Shown here one piece after another: positions 1-11,240 of a stretch of 64,000 bases of DNA. The stretch is taken from contig JAIWWG010000024.1 of assembly GCA_025435555.1 (NCBI GenBank), forward strand, positions 333,736 through 397,735. The letters are read 5' to 3'. The position numbers and the translations under genes are program-made. This stretch comes from Chytriomyces cf. hyalinus JEL632. Taxonomy: Eukaryota; Chytridiomycota; Chytridiomycetes; Chytridiales; Chytriomycetaceae. The stretch's first letter is position 1. Each line of letters begins with the position of its first letter. Below the pieces are notes generated by a model. That model saw only the letters and a program-made list of their open reading frames with translations, was not told the origin of the DNA and did no database searches.

Positions 1-40
1 ACAAAAACGCGGCCGATTCCGTCTCTCATACAAAACTCTA

Positions 41-1901
41 ATGACTGCTCACGTTCCATTACAAGACCCAACAGGCACAACATCCACAGCGGCCATGCTC
101 CTTCAAAAAGCGCACGAAGCAAACCTGGCCGAATATGAAGGACACAAAATCAATCGAAAACGGCGGTTAGAGGAAATGGAGGGGCAGCCGAAACCGTTGA
201 ATGTACATTATGTCCTTCGACCTCTACCGCAGGCGAATTTGGGCGTTGCGTCTTCAAGTTTGTCTTCAAAGGGGAATGGCGGGACTGAAGTGGAAGCGGT
301 TGCGTCTGGATGTGTGTATAGGAAGGCGGAGGAAGTCTTGCCGTTTGCTTTATATAACCCGGACTGTAGAGAAGACATTTCATGGAACGTTGCTGCGATG
401 CAAGCTATGGATGTTGCTGGATCTTGGGGTAACAAAGAAAAAGATGCTCTTTTTAAACGCGCCAAAAAAAGAAACTTAAAATCATGTTTTGCGCATATTA
501 GGTTGTCCTTCTATCCCTGGTCAAGATGCAGCGGAACCAGAGGAATGCGGGTTATGGGGATCTGTTATCGAAGCCATGAATTTGCCGCCAAGACCGACAG
601 ACCTCGCGCCGAATCTCGGGGAAATTCATCCCACGCTCACTCAAAAACCCGTTTCAAAACCAAAGCCACATTCATTCAACATTCAAATGCATTCCACATT
701 ATCATCAACAGCATCTTCTGCGGACGAAGGCAGCGACGCAGAAGCACTCGCAGCCGCCGGGGACCCATCAAACACGGCCCCATCCGGAAAAATCAGCCAA
801 GACGTCTGGGGTCTCAAAAAAGAGCCTTCAATCGTACCCAATCTTCTTGTTCAAATTGGCGCATCCAACTGGGGTGGCAGCGATACCCTACGCCCACCCG
901 TCCTCGGTCGGTTTGACTCGTTTTTGCAGCGTTTCCGGTTGGGTAGTGAGCGTATCCAAGTTGGAGATATTGTTCGATTGAGTGGGAAGAGTAGTCATAT
1001 GCGAGGTGCGTATGGACGGCTTGTGCAGCGGCGAGCGTTGGTTGTTCCGCGGGAAAAGGATTTGGAAAAGTTGAAGGCGGAGCAAAAGAAGCGGTTTGAG
1101 ATGAATCGAGGGGTAGCATCGAATTTGCGCGGTGTTTTTGATGCGGCAGTTTCGATGGGTGTTGCTTCGAAAACTGAGGGGGGGCATGGAGAAGTTGTGA
1201 AAAAAGTGGCACTCAAAATTGACGAGAGTGGAATTGCAAGTGTTGTTGAGTACACTGAGGAAGTGGTGGTGGGCAATGGAAATGAGAATCCCGAATTGTC
1301 GAGTGTGCCCGACGTTGCAACAGCGGGAGAAGCGCCTTATGGAATCACGCTCCCTGCAACAGATGGAGTCGATTACCTGGAAGTATCGTACATTGTCTTA
1401 CGGAGACCGCAAGCCGTTGCACCCATACCTTGGCGCGGAGAAAAACACGAATCTTGCTCAGTTGCAACTGTACTGCGGCCCAGCGTGCATTTGACGGGCC
1501 GTGTGTATCATCGAATTCCTGCAGACGGGCGAGCTTCGAGAGACGTGCCGTTGTGGTATCCTACGGGTGAAATTCGAACAGTGAATGCGGTTGCGGGAGA
1601 AGTGTTGTGTCGAGCTCACGCGCAATTTCCGAACCCAACTTTGGTATGATTGATGATATTATTTTTTTTATTCTTTTTGCTTGTTTGTTTTCCGGTATGA
1701 TTCTAATTTGTTCGCTGATTATAGACGGGCATGTCGGCGACAGGCGGAGCGGGAGGTTGGAATGTAGTTACAACTCTGGGACAAACAACAACAACATGGG
1801 CAATTAATGTGGGCGGAGTCGGGCAAGGATGGAAAGGTGCCGGAGTTGAAGAAACCACGTTCTGCGGGAATCGGCTGACTGTATTGGATGAACGAGAGTG
1901 A
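41..1901 (+). CDS. Putative chromatin/silencing factor, possibly Clr2-like
   Basis: Three exons (41-428, 502-1643, 1725-1901) give a 568-aa protein; the intron at 429-501 joins the two frames exactly, and the second intron has a CTAAT branch site. No signal peptide or membrane segment is visible. The N-terminus is charged, followed by a Ser/Ala-rich low-complexity stretch. Around residues 270-300 lies a segment containing RIQVGDIVRLSG, and near residue 440 another containing HLTGRVYHRI. These resemble the pattern of fungal Clr2/BAH-like silencing proteins (lGaEpI.VGD.VRL and l.GdvY). This match rests on remembered family patterns and is weak; it could equally be an uncharacterised nuclear protein. 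The first ATG at 41 is close to the window edge, so an upstream exon cannot be excluded. The downstream neighbour is convergent. Confidence 0.5.
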
Positions 1902-2121
1902 GAGCAAAAAATAAAAATGGCGAGTTTGTGAAATGTCGTTCTGGATACCGTTAGCTTTTATAAACAAAGCTAAAAAGCATCGAGAATTGTGAGAGTTTTA
2001 AAGTTGTTGTTTACGCGGGTATGTATTTACTGATTTTCACATTACGCAACAAGACGAGGCATGGTTAACGACGTTAACGCCACCACTCACGCCTCGACAC
2101 ATTAAAAAAGGCGCCAAAAAA

Positions 2122-4191
2122 TCACAACTCAAAGCTTTCCGTAAACACATGAAACAAACACGTCTCATCACTTTCTTGCACGGCATGCCACTGCACACTC
2201 GAAACAAGCTCAGCAGGCCCTGAAACAATAACACCACAATCCCCGACAAACTGTGCACTGGCATACCTCCTCTGCTTCAGCTCCGTGAATAAGCGACCAT
2301 ACTCTGGCCGTTTGCCAAACACGACTCGGATACGAGGAACATTTCCATTCGCGACATCAGCAAGCGCGTCTGAATGCGTTTGTTCACCCATCCAGCCGCT
2401 CAATAGTGCATCATCTTCCCGCGAGAGACCAGCCTCTGTGTCGAGATTCTCATCATTGCCGCCGCCTTCTTGTTGTTGCTCCAATGTTGTCATGCTTCCC
2501 GAGTCTTGCTCCTCCTGCGTCACATGGATCAGCACAGAGACTCCCGCACGCGCGCATGCTATTAGGTCGTCGATTGCCCAGCCCGCGTGTCTCAGACACT
2601 TGACGCTCCAGACAAGAATTCGTTCTTGATGCTTGTTGGCGACTATTGCCGGTGGTGCATCGTCTAGGCTGTGGCAGCAGCCACTTCCCTCCGTGGGAGA
2701 CACGCTGCTCAGTAGTAGACTTAGTACGGGCGTCACGCCGATTCCGCCTGCAATGTACATGTACGCGCCAGCCGAGTTTCGTGAAAAGTATGAGTGTGCG
2801 TGGGAATGGCCGTACGGACCGTCCATGTGCATGAGCAGTGGGGATAAGGAGTCTGGGTTACAGAGTAGCCGTGATGAAGCGATTGCATTCAGGGCTCGCG
2901 GGAATGGTCCTCGACCACTGAACACGATGCGGCATCCTGTGCATGGGTGTTCTTGGGATAGTTTAGTCGACTCAGAGCAACATGGAGAGGTGCTTTCGGT
3001 GTTGGTCAGAGTTGGTGAGTGCGAGGAAAGAGATACGGGGTGCCATTTTGTGGAACTGATCTATGTGCGCCGAAGAGAGTTGGTATTTCTTTGGTCAACA
3101 AATATGAGGGCGGCACCACTTGCTTACCTCGGGGATGTTGACAAAGACGAACTGGCCGGGTTTGAAGCCGCCATGCTGGCAGAGAGGCGGGATGCATACG
3201 GTCAGCATAGTTGTGGAGGCTGACTCGGCCGCGTCGTGGAGCGACTCCACGGCCAGGACTTTGACTCTCCGCGTTGATTTCATCAAACGAATGCCTTTAT
3301 CGACAATGTAGAGTGCAAGGGGGCCCGTGAGGTAGGGAAGGGCAGTTGTTGGTGTGTGCAGATAGACAAGAGTTAAAATGATTGGAATAGTGAGAATGTG
3401 AAGGGTGTAGAAGAGCAGGTACGCGTATCTGCGCACGGGATAGAGTGAGGAGAGAAAGACGAGGAGCATGAGGCTTGACGCTGCAAGGCCGTATCGATTT
3501 CTGATTTGGGTTGATGAAAGGGACGCTTCCACATGATCTGTCAAGACAAAGGTCAGCGTCATTCATACACGGTGTTATCGCTCTATCCAAACTCACTGCT
3601 TTGCATCCAGAGAATAAAGTAGGAGATCGAATGGACCAAGGCCAGAATCACTGCAGCCGACGCCGTCCAAATGTGCCATTTAAGCGCATCCTTAAAGGAC
3701 GTGTTGAGCAGGACTGTTGCCACGAGCGAGTTTCTTGTGGGTAGTGCAAGCGCAAGTGCTGCATACACAACTGCAAAGCGGCCCATGCGCTGGTGGCCAA
3801 CATCAGATGTGACGTTGGGATCTAGGGCAGTGCCCAGGCTGAACACGAGAAGAAGCGTGACTATGGAGACGGACTGGATACAGACGAGCGAAGAAGCCAT
3901 CGAAGCGATCTTGCTGAGTGTGCTGGCAGGTTCGGCGGACCCTTTCGGGCGGGCAGTCGTTGCATGTGAGGAGGTCATCCTCCAGTTGACGAGCTTGTGT
4001 ACGAATACGGAGGAGGCCGAGTGTCTCACACCAGCCCTACTTCTTAAGGTGAAGCGCGGAAGGAGAGCAGTGGCAAGCAGGTGTATAGCAATGATGGCGG
4101 CCTGGCATGCAGCCAGCACCAGTGCTGCGCGTAGGTTGTCGTTGCCAAGGACCCAGGCCACGGGCGAGTCGGCGAAGGCGATGGTCGGCAT
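2122..4191 (-). CDS. Ferric reductase / NADPH oxidase-type transmembrane flavocytochrome
   Basis: Three exons on the minus strand (4191-3597, 3537-3128, 3060-2122) encode 647 aa. The N-terminal half has several membrane segments. Paired histidines about 14 residues apart occur in two helices (WH...ALVH and LH...VYLH), the usual bis-heme arrangement of ferric reductases and NOX enzymes. The second splice junction creates the FAD-binding segment WHPVSLSS. The NADPH site GGIGVTPVLSLLLS and a C-terminal SGPAEL segment follow, so all redox parts are present. The family moves electrons from NADPH through FAD and two hemes across a membrane to Fe(III) or O2; the substrate cannot be told from sequence. 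A Gln/acidic insert sits between the nucleotide motifs. The gene is divergent from the cyclin gene across 423 bp. Confidence 0.88.
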
Positions 4192-4614
4192 GTCCTTGGT
4201 TGGGAATGAGAGACTTTTGCGCTTCTTGAAATCGGAATGAGCGACTTTTGCCGTTTTTTGTCATTTGGTGCAACGTTTATTCCACATTCATTCATTGCGT
4301 TTGCTGTTTCTGAAGGGGCGGCCAGAGGGAGAGGGGGGGTGGAGGGGCAGAGGAGAGGGGTAGAGGCGGAGTGGGAGTGTCTGCTGTAAGAGAGGGAGTG
4401 CAGCAGCGGTACGTATGGCATGCATGCATGCTGGCATTCACACGTACTCTGACGCAGGGGCAGCTGCGACCAGGATCCGTTCCGCTGAACACGACTTGTT
4501 GGCAATGCTTGTTTGGGTGCCCTCTTGATGCGCACGCACTCAAATCCCAACTTTTGTCGTCGCAAAAAACAATAAAAATATTTGGCCAGTGCCACCCCCA
4601 CCCCACCAACAAAG
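4192..4614. promoter_or_regulatory. Divergent intergenic region between ferric reductase and cyclin genes
   Basis: This 423-bp gap separates two divergently transcribed start codons and must hold both 5' UTRs and promoters. It contains a G/A-rich stretch near 4320-4375, a CATGCATGCATG run near 4420 and an AATAAAAATA A/T patch near 4571-4580, just before the cyclin start. No further coding sequence is supported. A long open frame that runs through here in the frame of the cyclin gene is not expected to be translated. Confidence 0.4.
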
Positions 4615-7505
4615 ATGGAGCCTTCATCTGGCGCACCGCATTACGCAGCACCACACGGCGGCAGCAGCAGAGCAGTCAGCGTGAGCGCAACCAGGCCGGA
4701 CAAGAGCGTCGCCAGCATCGGAGCTGTCCCGCGATTGCCCGAGAAGCAACCGAACCCAGATCCTCGTGCAAAGAACCCAAATTCAAAGTCTACTCGTGGC
4801 GTAGACAGGCTGATGGCAGACCTAACAGGTGGGTTGATTTGCCAATCGGGAATTTAAAAAAATGCAAGTGCTCATCAGTGTGCCAATCCCGCGCAGACTA
4901 CGCGTGTCGCTGCTTACCCTCGTTATTCGTCGGGGTCGGCTCTACACATGCTCAGACCAACCAGAATCTCGTAGCCATCTTGAAAGCGAACAGAAGCCCG
5001 CCACTGTCTCCAATCAATCCGCCTCCAGCACTCAGCGCGTTTATATCTCGCCTCATTAAGGTCTGCCAATGCGAGATGACCTGTATCATGTTAATATTGA
5101 CCCTGGACTCCTTCCTTTTTTTCTTACAGCGAACTCAGCTCTCGCACTCAACCTTGGTACACGCACTACTCCTTTGCCATAAACTTCACTCGCGAAATCC
5201 ATTACTGCGAACTACGTCTTTAGAATACTCCGCTTGTTTCGTATCAAACTCAAAAAACAATAGCTCAATGTCAGCACAGTTTGATCCCGCTCTCTATTTC
5301 AACAACCCATGGCTGTGCCATAAAATCTTCCTTGGTGCCCTCATTGTTTCTGCAAAAGTTCTCTATGACGACACGTACGACAATGCGGCATGGTCCTCAG
5401 TGTCTCAAGGGATCTGTGCAAGCGTGGCCGATGTGAATCGATTGGAAGCCTGCGTGCTGGGATGTCTTGATTTTGATGCAGGTGCGCATGTGTCACGGCG
5501 CGAGTGGCTGGCTTTTTGCAGTTTTGTCGGCGCGCGAGTAGCGAATTCAAGCGAAGACGATACTGCGGAAGCTGTTGCAGTTGCTTCGCGGGAGGATCAC
5601 GATGGGAGGCGTGAAAGCAATGTGACGGATTCTACTGCGTATTCACGTACTTCGAGCGAAGCTTCTCTTTTGACGAGCCCAACGTCGAGTACGAGTGGAA
5701 GTGGTAGTATGAACAGCGCGTTCAAGCACAATCTGCAGAAACTGAGCAACCTAGCTGCATGGACTCGAACTGTGCAAAGCCCACCGTCTTTCCTCCCTTG
5801 GAGGAAGAGAACTTCTTCTGCCAATACGGACCTTCATAAACATAGCGATCAGCCTTCTTCGGCCTCCACTTCTTCTTCGTCACTCAATATCGCGCATCAA
5901 TCTTGTAATCAAAACAATGCTGGTCCTTTGAATCTCAATTCCACAGACACATTAAGTTCCTTTGAAGATTATCAGCCTCCATATGCCACAGGAATTGCCC
6001 AACCACCTTTGCGGCAACCTGCAACAGCTCCAAAGTCTATTCTATTACCGCAACCCCATCACTCTGAACCACGCTCCCTGGCACTCCAACTCATCCACGC
6101 AGACAACACCACGCTCGTTTTCGGTACCGACTACCTTGCCGGAACAAACACGGACCGCGTAATACTCACATCGTTTGAAGAAAAACGCGATGAAGTCAAC
6201 GCCCTCGTTGCCGGATACCGCGAATCTGTTCTCTCCGCCAATGTCCCACCGGAACGAGAAGAGTTTGTACGTTGGGAGGAGTGGAAACGGTGTAGCCCAT
6301 TGTACCGGTTACAAGCGGAAAAGTTGCGTGTCATTGCTCTTGCGAGTGCTGCGAATGGTAGCGTGCGCCCCAGTGACCCGGTGACTTTTTTCAGTCGACA
6401 GCAGCAGCATCAGCAACCGCGTGTGTCCATTCCGTCGTATGAACAGCAGCGTAGTGCTACGCGGTATACTGAAGGGTTGTCTGGGACGATTGGAATGGAT
6501 AGTGCAGTGGAGTTGCAGCATGATGGGCGGTTGATGCGGTCCAGTGAATTTGGTAAACCGCATCATCAGCTGCAAAATCAGCATGAGATGCAGCAAATGT
6601 ATAGTAACGGGACTACTGCTGAAAATAGTCGAGAGAATAGTGCAAAAATGGGAGGTGGAAGGGGTGGGAAGAATATGTTTGTGCGTGAGGGATGTGAGCA
6701 TGATGGGAATGGAGAATGTAAGCGAGGTAGCGATAGTGGGGCTTGGGGTTGTGGAAGCGGTTCGGCGGGGTTTGAAGTACTTGGTATGAGTGGAGGAGGA
6801 GGGTTAGGAGTTGGAGGCGTTGCAGGAGGCAGTGAGGTTGCTGCCGAAACGGGTAGAAGCGGTGGAAATAGAAATCTTGAATCGAGCTTGTTTTTGGAGT
6901 CCATGATGAGCAGCGGCACTGTTCTTGAAGAAGGTGTCGCTGGTTGCGATTTTGAAGATGATGGATTCCAGTTTGTGGATTCTGTATCGGGGGGTCGAAA
7001 TGGAACAGACGTGAGCTTGTCAAGTGATGGAACCGTGTTCCCATGGAGTGGTGCCGGGAGGCTGAAAACGCGTTTGTATATGCCACAGCAGCTCCCACGT
7101 AGCAGGGGCACGAGTGGTGGCGCGGTTGGAGCGGGTTTATTAGCAGGGTTTGGCGCTTCAGCCTTGTCATGTTTAGATGAAAACGGTGACGATAGTGGCG
7201 ATCAAGATGACTGTGACGAGGAGAGCCTAATGCATGACGAGGGAATCTGTTTTGCTGGTGTGGGCGGTGTCACTGGTGGTGGAGGATTGACTGACGACCT
7301 GTTGTCGTACAACCCCACAATCAGTAGCGAATGCGAATCCGCGGCTGCACTTTCGGAAACGACCACGTCCGATTCTAGTGTGCGCCAGCATTTTGAGCTG
7401 TTTGAGCTTTCGAGAACTCTGAGCGGTGTGAGTCTTGCGGATGCTGTTGCGCGTGATGTGAATGAGTTTGAAGGGAGCCTGTATTCTCCCTGGCTGGATC
7501 ATTGA
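4615..7505 (+). CDS. Pho80-like cyclin with very long low-complexity C-terminus
   Basis: Exons 4615-4828, 4897-5060 and 5130-7505 give 917 aa. The cyclin box spans the two short exons and the start of the third: SAFISRLIK joins RTQLSHSTLVHALLLCHKL, followed by HKIFLGALIVSAKVLYDD and VNRLEACVLGCLDFD. This is the pattern of PHO80/PCL-type cyclins, which bind Pho85/CDK5-like kinases in nutrient and cell-cycle signalling. The rest of the protein (about 650 residues) is low-complexity: Ser-rich, then Gln-rich, then a Gly-rich block near 6640-6870, with acidic patches near the end. Yeast PCL cyclins are about 300 aa, so the tail is unusually long. The ATG at 4615 was chosen because upstream starts in frame are not ATG. 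The donor at 4829 and acceptor at 4896 are inferred from phase. Confidence 0.75.
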
Positions 7506-7967
7506 TTTGCTTGGTTTTGATGCTTTGCCATCAAGTGTACAGTTCCTCTGTCTTTTTTCGCTTTTGATTTTTATGGTTATGCTTTAATCCCGTTAATCCT
7601 TTCCTGTGTAATGTGGGCTGTTGCTTGCCGTCCCTCCCTTCCCTTCGCTTGCCAGTCCTTGTTGCTAGACACCCCTCACGCCTGTACATAAACGAGGAGG
7701 CCCTGTTGTTCAACGACGCTGGCAGACGGAGCATCCCTGAACTTGATATTACCTTTTGCTTTGTACTTGAATAAAATTAGCAGTGCTGTTTGTACTATGG
7801 GATCAGTCTCATTGTTGTGTGGAATCCAAAAAAAAAAAAATCGATTCCAACCTCGCGTTCGAACCACGACTTGTCAGTTTCCCCCACGCGTCGTTTTCCA
7901 CCGAACTTGAAGTAGCCAGCAGCCAACACCAGCACCATCATACTCTCACGCGGTCTCTGCCAGTTCG
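7506..7967. other. Intergenic stretch, no gene recognised
   Basis: This 462-bp gap lies between the end of the cyclin gene and the start of the RGS gene, both on the plus strand. It should contain the cyclin 3' UTR and the RGS promoter. There is an AATAAA at about 7770 and a run of A at 7828-7840. Short open frames exist in all directions but none has a recognisable domain or splice logic. Confidence 0.4.
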
Positions 7968-10900
7968 ATGCAACAGCTGCACCCAAAGTCTCCCAGCCTG
8001 AGCTTGGCGAACCTTCAATTCCACGGTTCCCAAGCTCATCTGCACGCAGATCCTGAAGATTTTGAGCGACACCAACGCGTTCTTAATAAGCGGCATGAAC
8101 GAATCACGTCACACTTGGACTGCTTTATTCGGCTGCAAGTTTGTCTGGATCGGCCTGAAGTTTCGTTCCATATTGTAGCTGATCGCAGGAATACGATTGA
8201 ATATTTGACCCATCAGATTGAGGCAGAGTTGCGTTTCTTTTTTTTTTCTTTTTTTTTTCTTTATTTTTTTCTTTTGAAGGGGACTTCTCAACGTCTCATT
8301 TTTTTGCGCGCAGATACGTGTACCAATATGCGTTCCCGATATCCGAAGAAGGAAAAGACACGGCACCCATCGAAGGCTTTATCCCGCTTGAAGTCGGAGA
8401 ACTCACGGCAAAGAACAGCGTTGTTCTCAAGTACGAGGATGTGATTGGCGAGTCGCTCGATGCAGACTTGCTTGTGAACGTTGTGAATGTGTTTGAAATC
8501 AGTTGAGACCTCCCCTTCACGTTTTTTCATATGTTTTTTTACTTTGGGAGTTGATGTGCTGTCCTCCTTTCTTTTACAGACGGGGTGATTCCGGCGGAAC
8601 CCAGCGAGGAGTTTGATGTGGTCAACTTCGGGCCCATTGACTTGGCTGAGGAACCCGAACGCGCCGTCTCGAAACGTCCAACAATATCAAACTCGTTGTT
8701 CATGGCACCACCAGAGAGCACCAATACAGAACGCCACTCAGCCATCAGTTCTGCCTCCCGTCGCAAGAGTAACCAGTCCCGCCGCCGCTCCATCATGAGC
8801 ATCTTCACCATGTCAGCGGTAAAAGAACCCATGCCCAACATGGACGACGCGCTGTTGTTTGAAATGCTCAGGAACTTGGTTGGCATTGAGATGTTGATTT
8901 CCTTCTGTCTCACAGATTTCACTGTTGAGAATCTGTTGTTTTGGTTGGACGTGCAAGTGTTTCGATCATGTCCAGAAAACTTGGCGTCGCAGTTTGGGGG
9001 GTATATTTATAACATGTATCTTGTCTCGGATGCGCCGGTGAAGGTGAATGTGACGGGTGATTTGATGTATGACATCAACGCGGCCATTGTGAACCAAGTC
9101 GGTGTGGATATGACCATGTTCGATGACGCGCAGCAGCATGTTTACTCCCTCTTGAAGATGAAGACGCTTACACGCTTCAAAAAGAGTAAGCTGTATTCCA
9201 GCTTTGAAGCGTATCGGTCAAAGAGTTGAGTTTTCTGAATTCTTGCTTCCATTGTTTGAACGCAAGAACAAAAATACTTACAACTCTGCTCTCGATCCCT
9301 CCAACCAACGACATGCTAAAATAGACGAAGAATTATATAAATCCAAATCTTTCGCTGGCAAATTCTACGACGGGCTCTGTTTCAAAAAGCCACCCAGCCT
9401 CGGCGAAGACGCGCCGAAAGCCGAGAAGCAGCAGTCCGGCACTGACGGCGACGGCACATACCGCGATATTGTCCTCGAACGCGTCGTACAAAGATACGCG
9501 CGCGATTGCCGCTTCTTTGATGAGCACGGATACTACGCCGATCCCGACCACAGCAGCGAAATCGACCGCACGCAGCGAAAAAAAATGGAAAAGAAGTTGT
9601 CGAAATTCTTTGGCGAACGGCCTGGTGCAAGTGACTTGGACAGGCAAAAGTACATGATTGATTGTTTGAAAAAGGCTGTGGCGGATACGAATGCACAGGC
9701 TCTCTTGTCGCAGTTTGATCAGGAAACGAGTCACGGTGCGAGTGATGCTTCTTCTTCAGAGTTGCCTGGTGTCAATGCGGATGGATCTGTCAATGTTGCT
9801 GTGCTCAAAAAGAAAAAGTTTGAAAAGTTGGTTGACTTTTTCGGGGAGCCGTTGCCACGAGATGAGCGCAAATTTTTGAACAACGATCACATGCTGCAGT
9901 ACCCGGAGAATGCGGCACTTGCAAAATATAAATCACATCCTTCGCTCGATGCATTGGATGAGGCCGTGGACACTGTCAACGACTTGACACCCGATGAAAA
10001 GCGAAACATGACCAAAAAAGCGCGCAAAATTATCAACGTGCTTGGAGATCAATCGGCAGAGAAAAAGTTGAAAGAAACCCGCGGTTCAGTACTCATGCCG
10101 CGGCCTTCTGGTTCCTTCATCGCGAACGCCGTTAAATCGACTGAAAACGAAGAAACGAGTGCTCAGGTGGACACACCCTTGCAAAGTTATATTGACCAGC
10201 TGTCTGGCAGTATGAGCGACTCCTCAGAAGATTCGGGCGAAGAAGGAGTGAACCCGAACCCCGAATTGACTGAAGAAGAAATGAAACAAATCCGCAAACT
10301 TCGCAAAAAACGACTCTCCAAGTTAACTGCATTCCTCGGCGAAGAAGCGGGCATGATTGAAGTTGCCAGCACCCCAAACGCGGCCAAACAAAATCTGACC
10401 AAAGAAGAAAAAGTTCAGCAGCGCAAACGGCTTCAAAAACTCGAACGCATGATGGGCGAGCTTGTCACGACAGATATTCTAGAAAATGCGTTGGATGTCA
10501 CGGAGGCAGATTACCCAGTTGTTGACCCTCGAGGGCGGAGGTTTTCGCAAAATCCTAATACTTCGCCAGTCAAGAAAAAGCCCATGACTGTATTTATTGG
10601 GTTTGACCCCATCAACGAATTGAAGGAAGTTAGAACGGTGAATGCGGCGGCCCTCAGCGAAATCCCGACCATTAACATTCCTGCCCCACCCACGGATCGC
10701 AAACGCGCAGCCAGTAAACACCATGAAAACCTGGTCAGGCTCAACAAAATGCTTCAAGAGGAAAGCATCCACCGTGCGTTGGACTTGATGGACGAGATGC
10801 TCGATTTCAACATTGACGCCGTGAATGCCATCAAGAGCAAAAACGTGCGCAAAAAGAAGCTCAAGAAGTTGCGAAAGTTTTTCGGAGACACTTTGAACCC

Positions 10901-11126
10901 GGTTCAACTGTTTGAACAGAATGTTGTGGCTGAACTGGAAATGACGATTGCTGATGAAGTGGAAGATCCCGAGGAGTTAAAAAAATTGAATGAAGAGCTG
11001 ACTACCCTGCGCGGCCAAGTTGCGTTGCGCGTTTCTGAGCTTCAGCAAGGTTGGGACGAACGGCAGTCTCGAAGATCCCAAGTTTCGGTCGATAGACCTT
11101 CGGTGAACTCTACAAAAGAACTATAG
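7968..11126 (+). CDS. RGS-domain protein with repeated KLxxFFGE motifs
   Basis: Four exons (7968-8227, 8314-8501, 8580-9224, 9325-11126) encode 964 aa. Residues about 45-145 look like a ubiquitin-fold/Ras-binding-like module (weak). Residues about 230-360 are an RGS domain, including FTVENLLFWLDVQVF, DAQQHVYSLLK and the terminal RFKKSKLYSSFEAY; RGS domains accelerate GTP hydrolysis by G-alpha subunits. The C-terminal 600 residues are charged and carry about six copies of a basic helix-like motif ending in F/L-G-E/D, for example KKLSKFFGERPG, KLTAFLGEEAG and KLRKFFGDTL. The third intron (9225-9324) was found from phase: it removes an in-frame TGA directly after the RGS domain. The donor of the first intron (GTTGCG) is weak. 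The gene is convergent with the coiled-coil gene, 114 bp away. Confidence 0.82.
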
Positions 11127-11240
11127 CATGCCTTTGACCTCATTGCCCTTCACCCTTTTTTCTTTGTGTGTCTGTTTACCCGCTCAGTTTCAAAATCATT
11201 AAATAGCGCATTACTTAACAACTTGTTTACGTTTACTTAT

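Noticed and set aside
4371-4614. Long open frame continuing upstream of the cyclin gene start in the same frame as its last exon
   Set aside because: It covers the divergent promoter, lacks domain content, and the cyclin box is only restored by splicing from the ATG at 4615.
9204-9324. Open frame reading directly into the large RGS-gene exon from 9204
   Set aside because: It begins inside the intron 9225-9324 and overlaps the end of the RGS domain; splicing joins the RGS frame to the downstream frame exactly.
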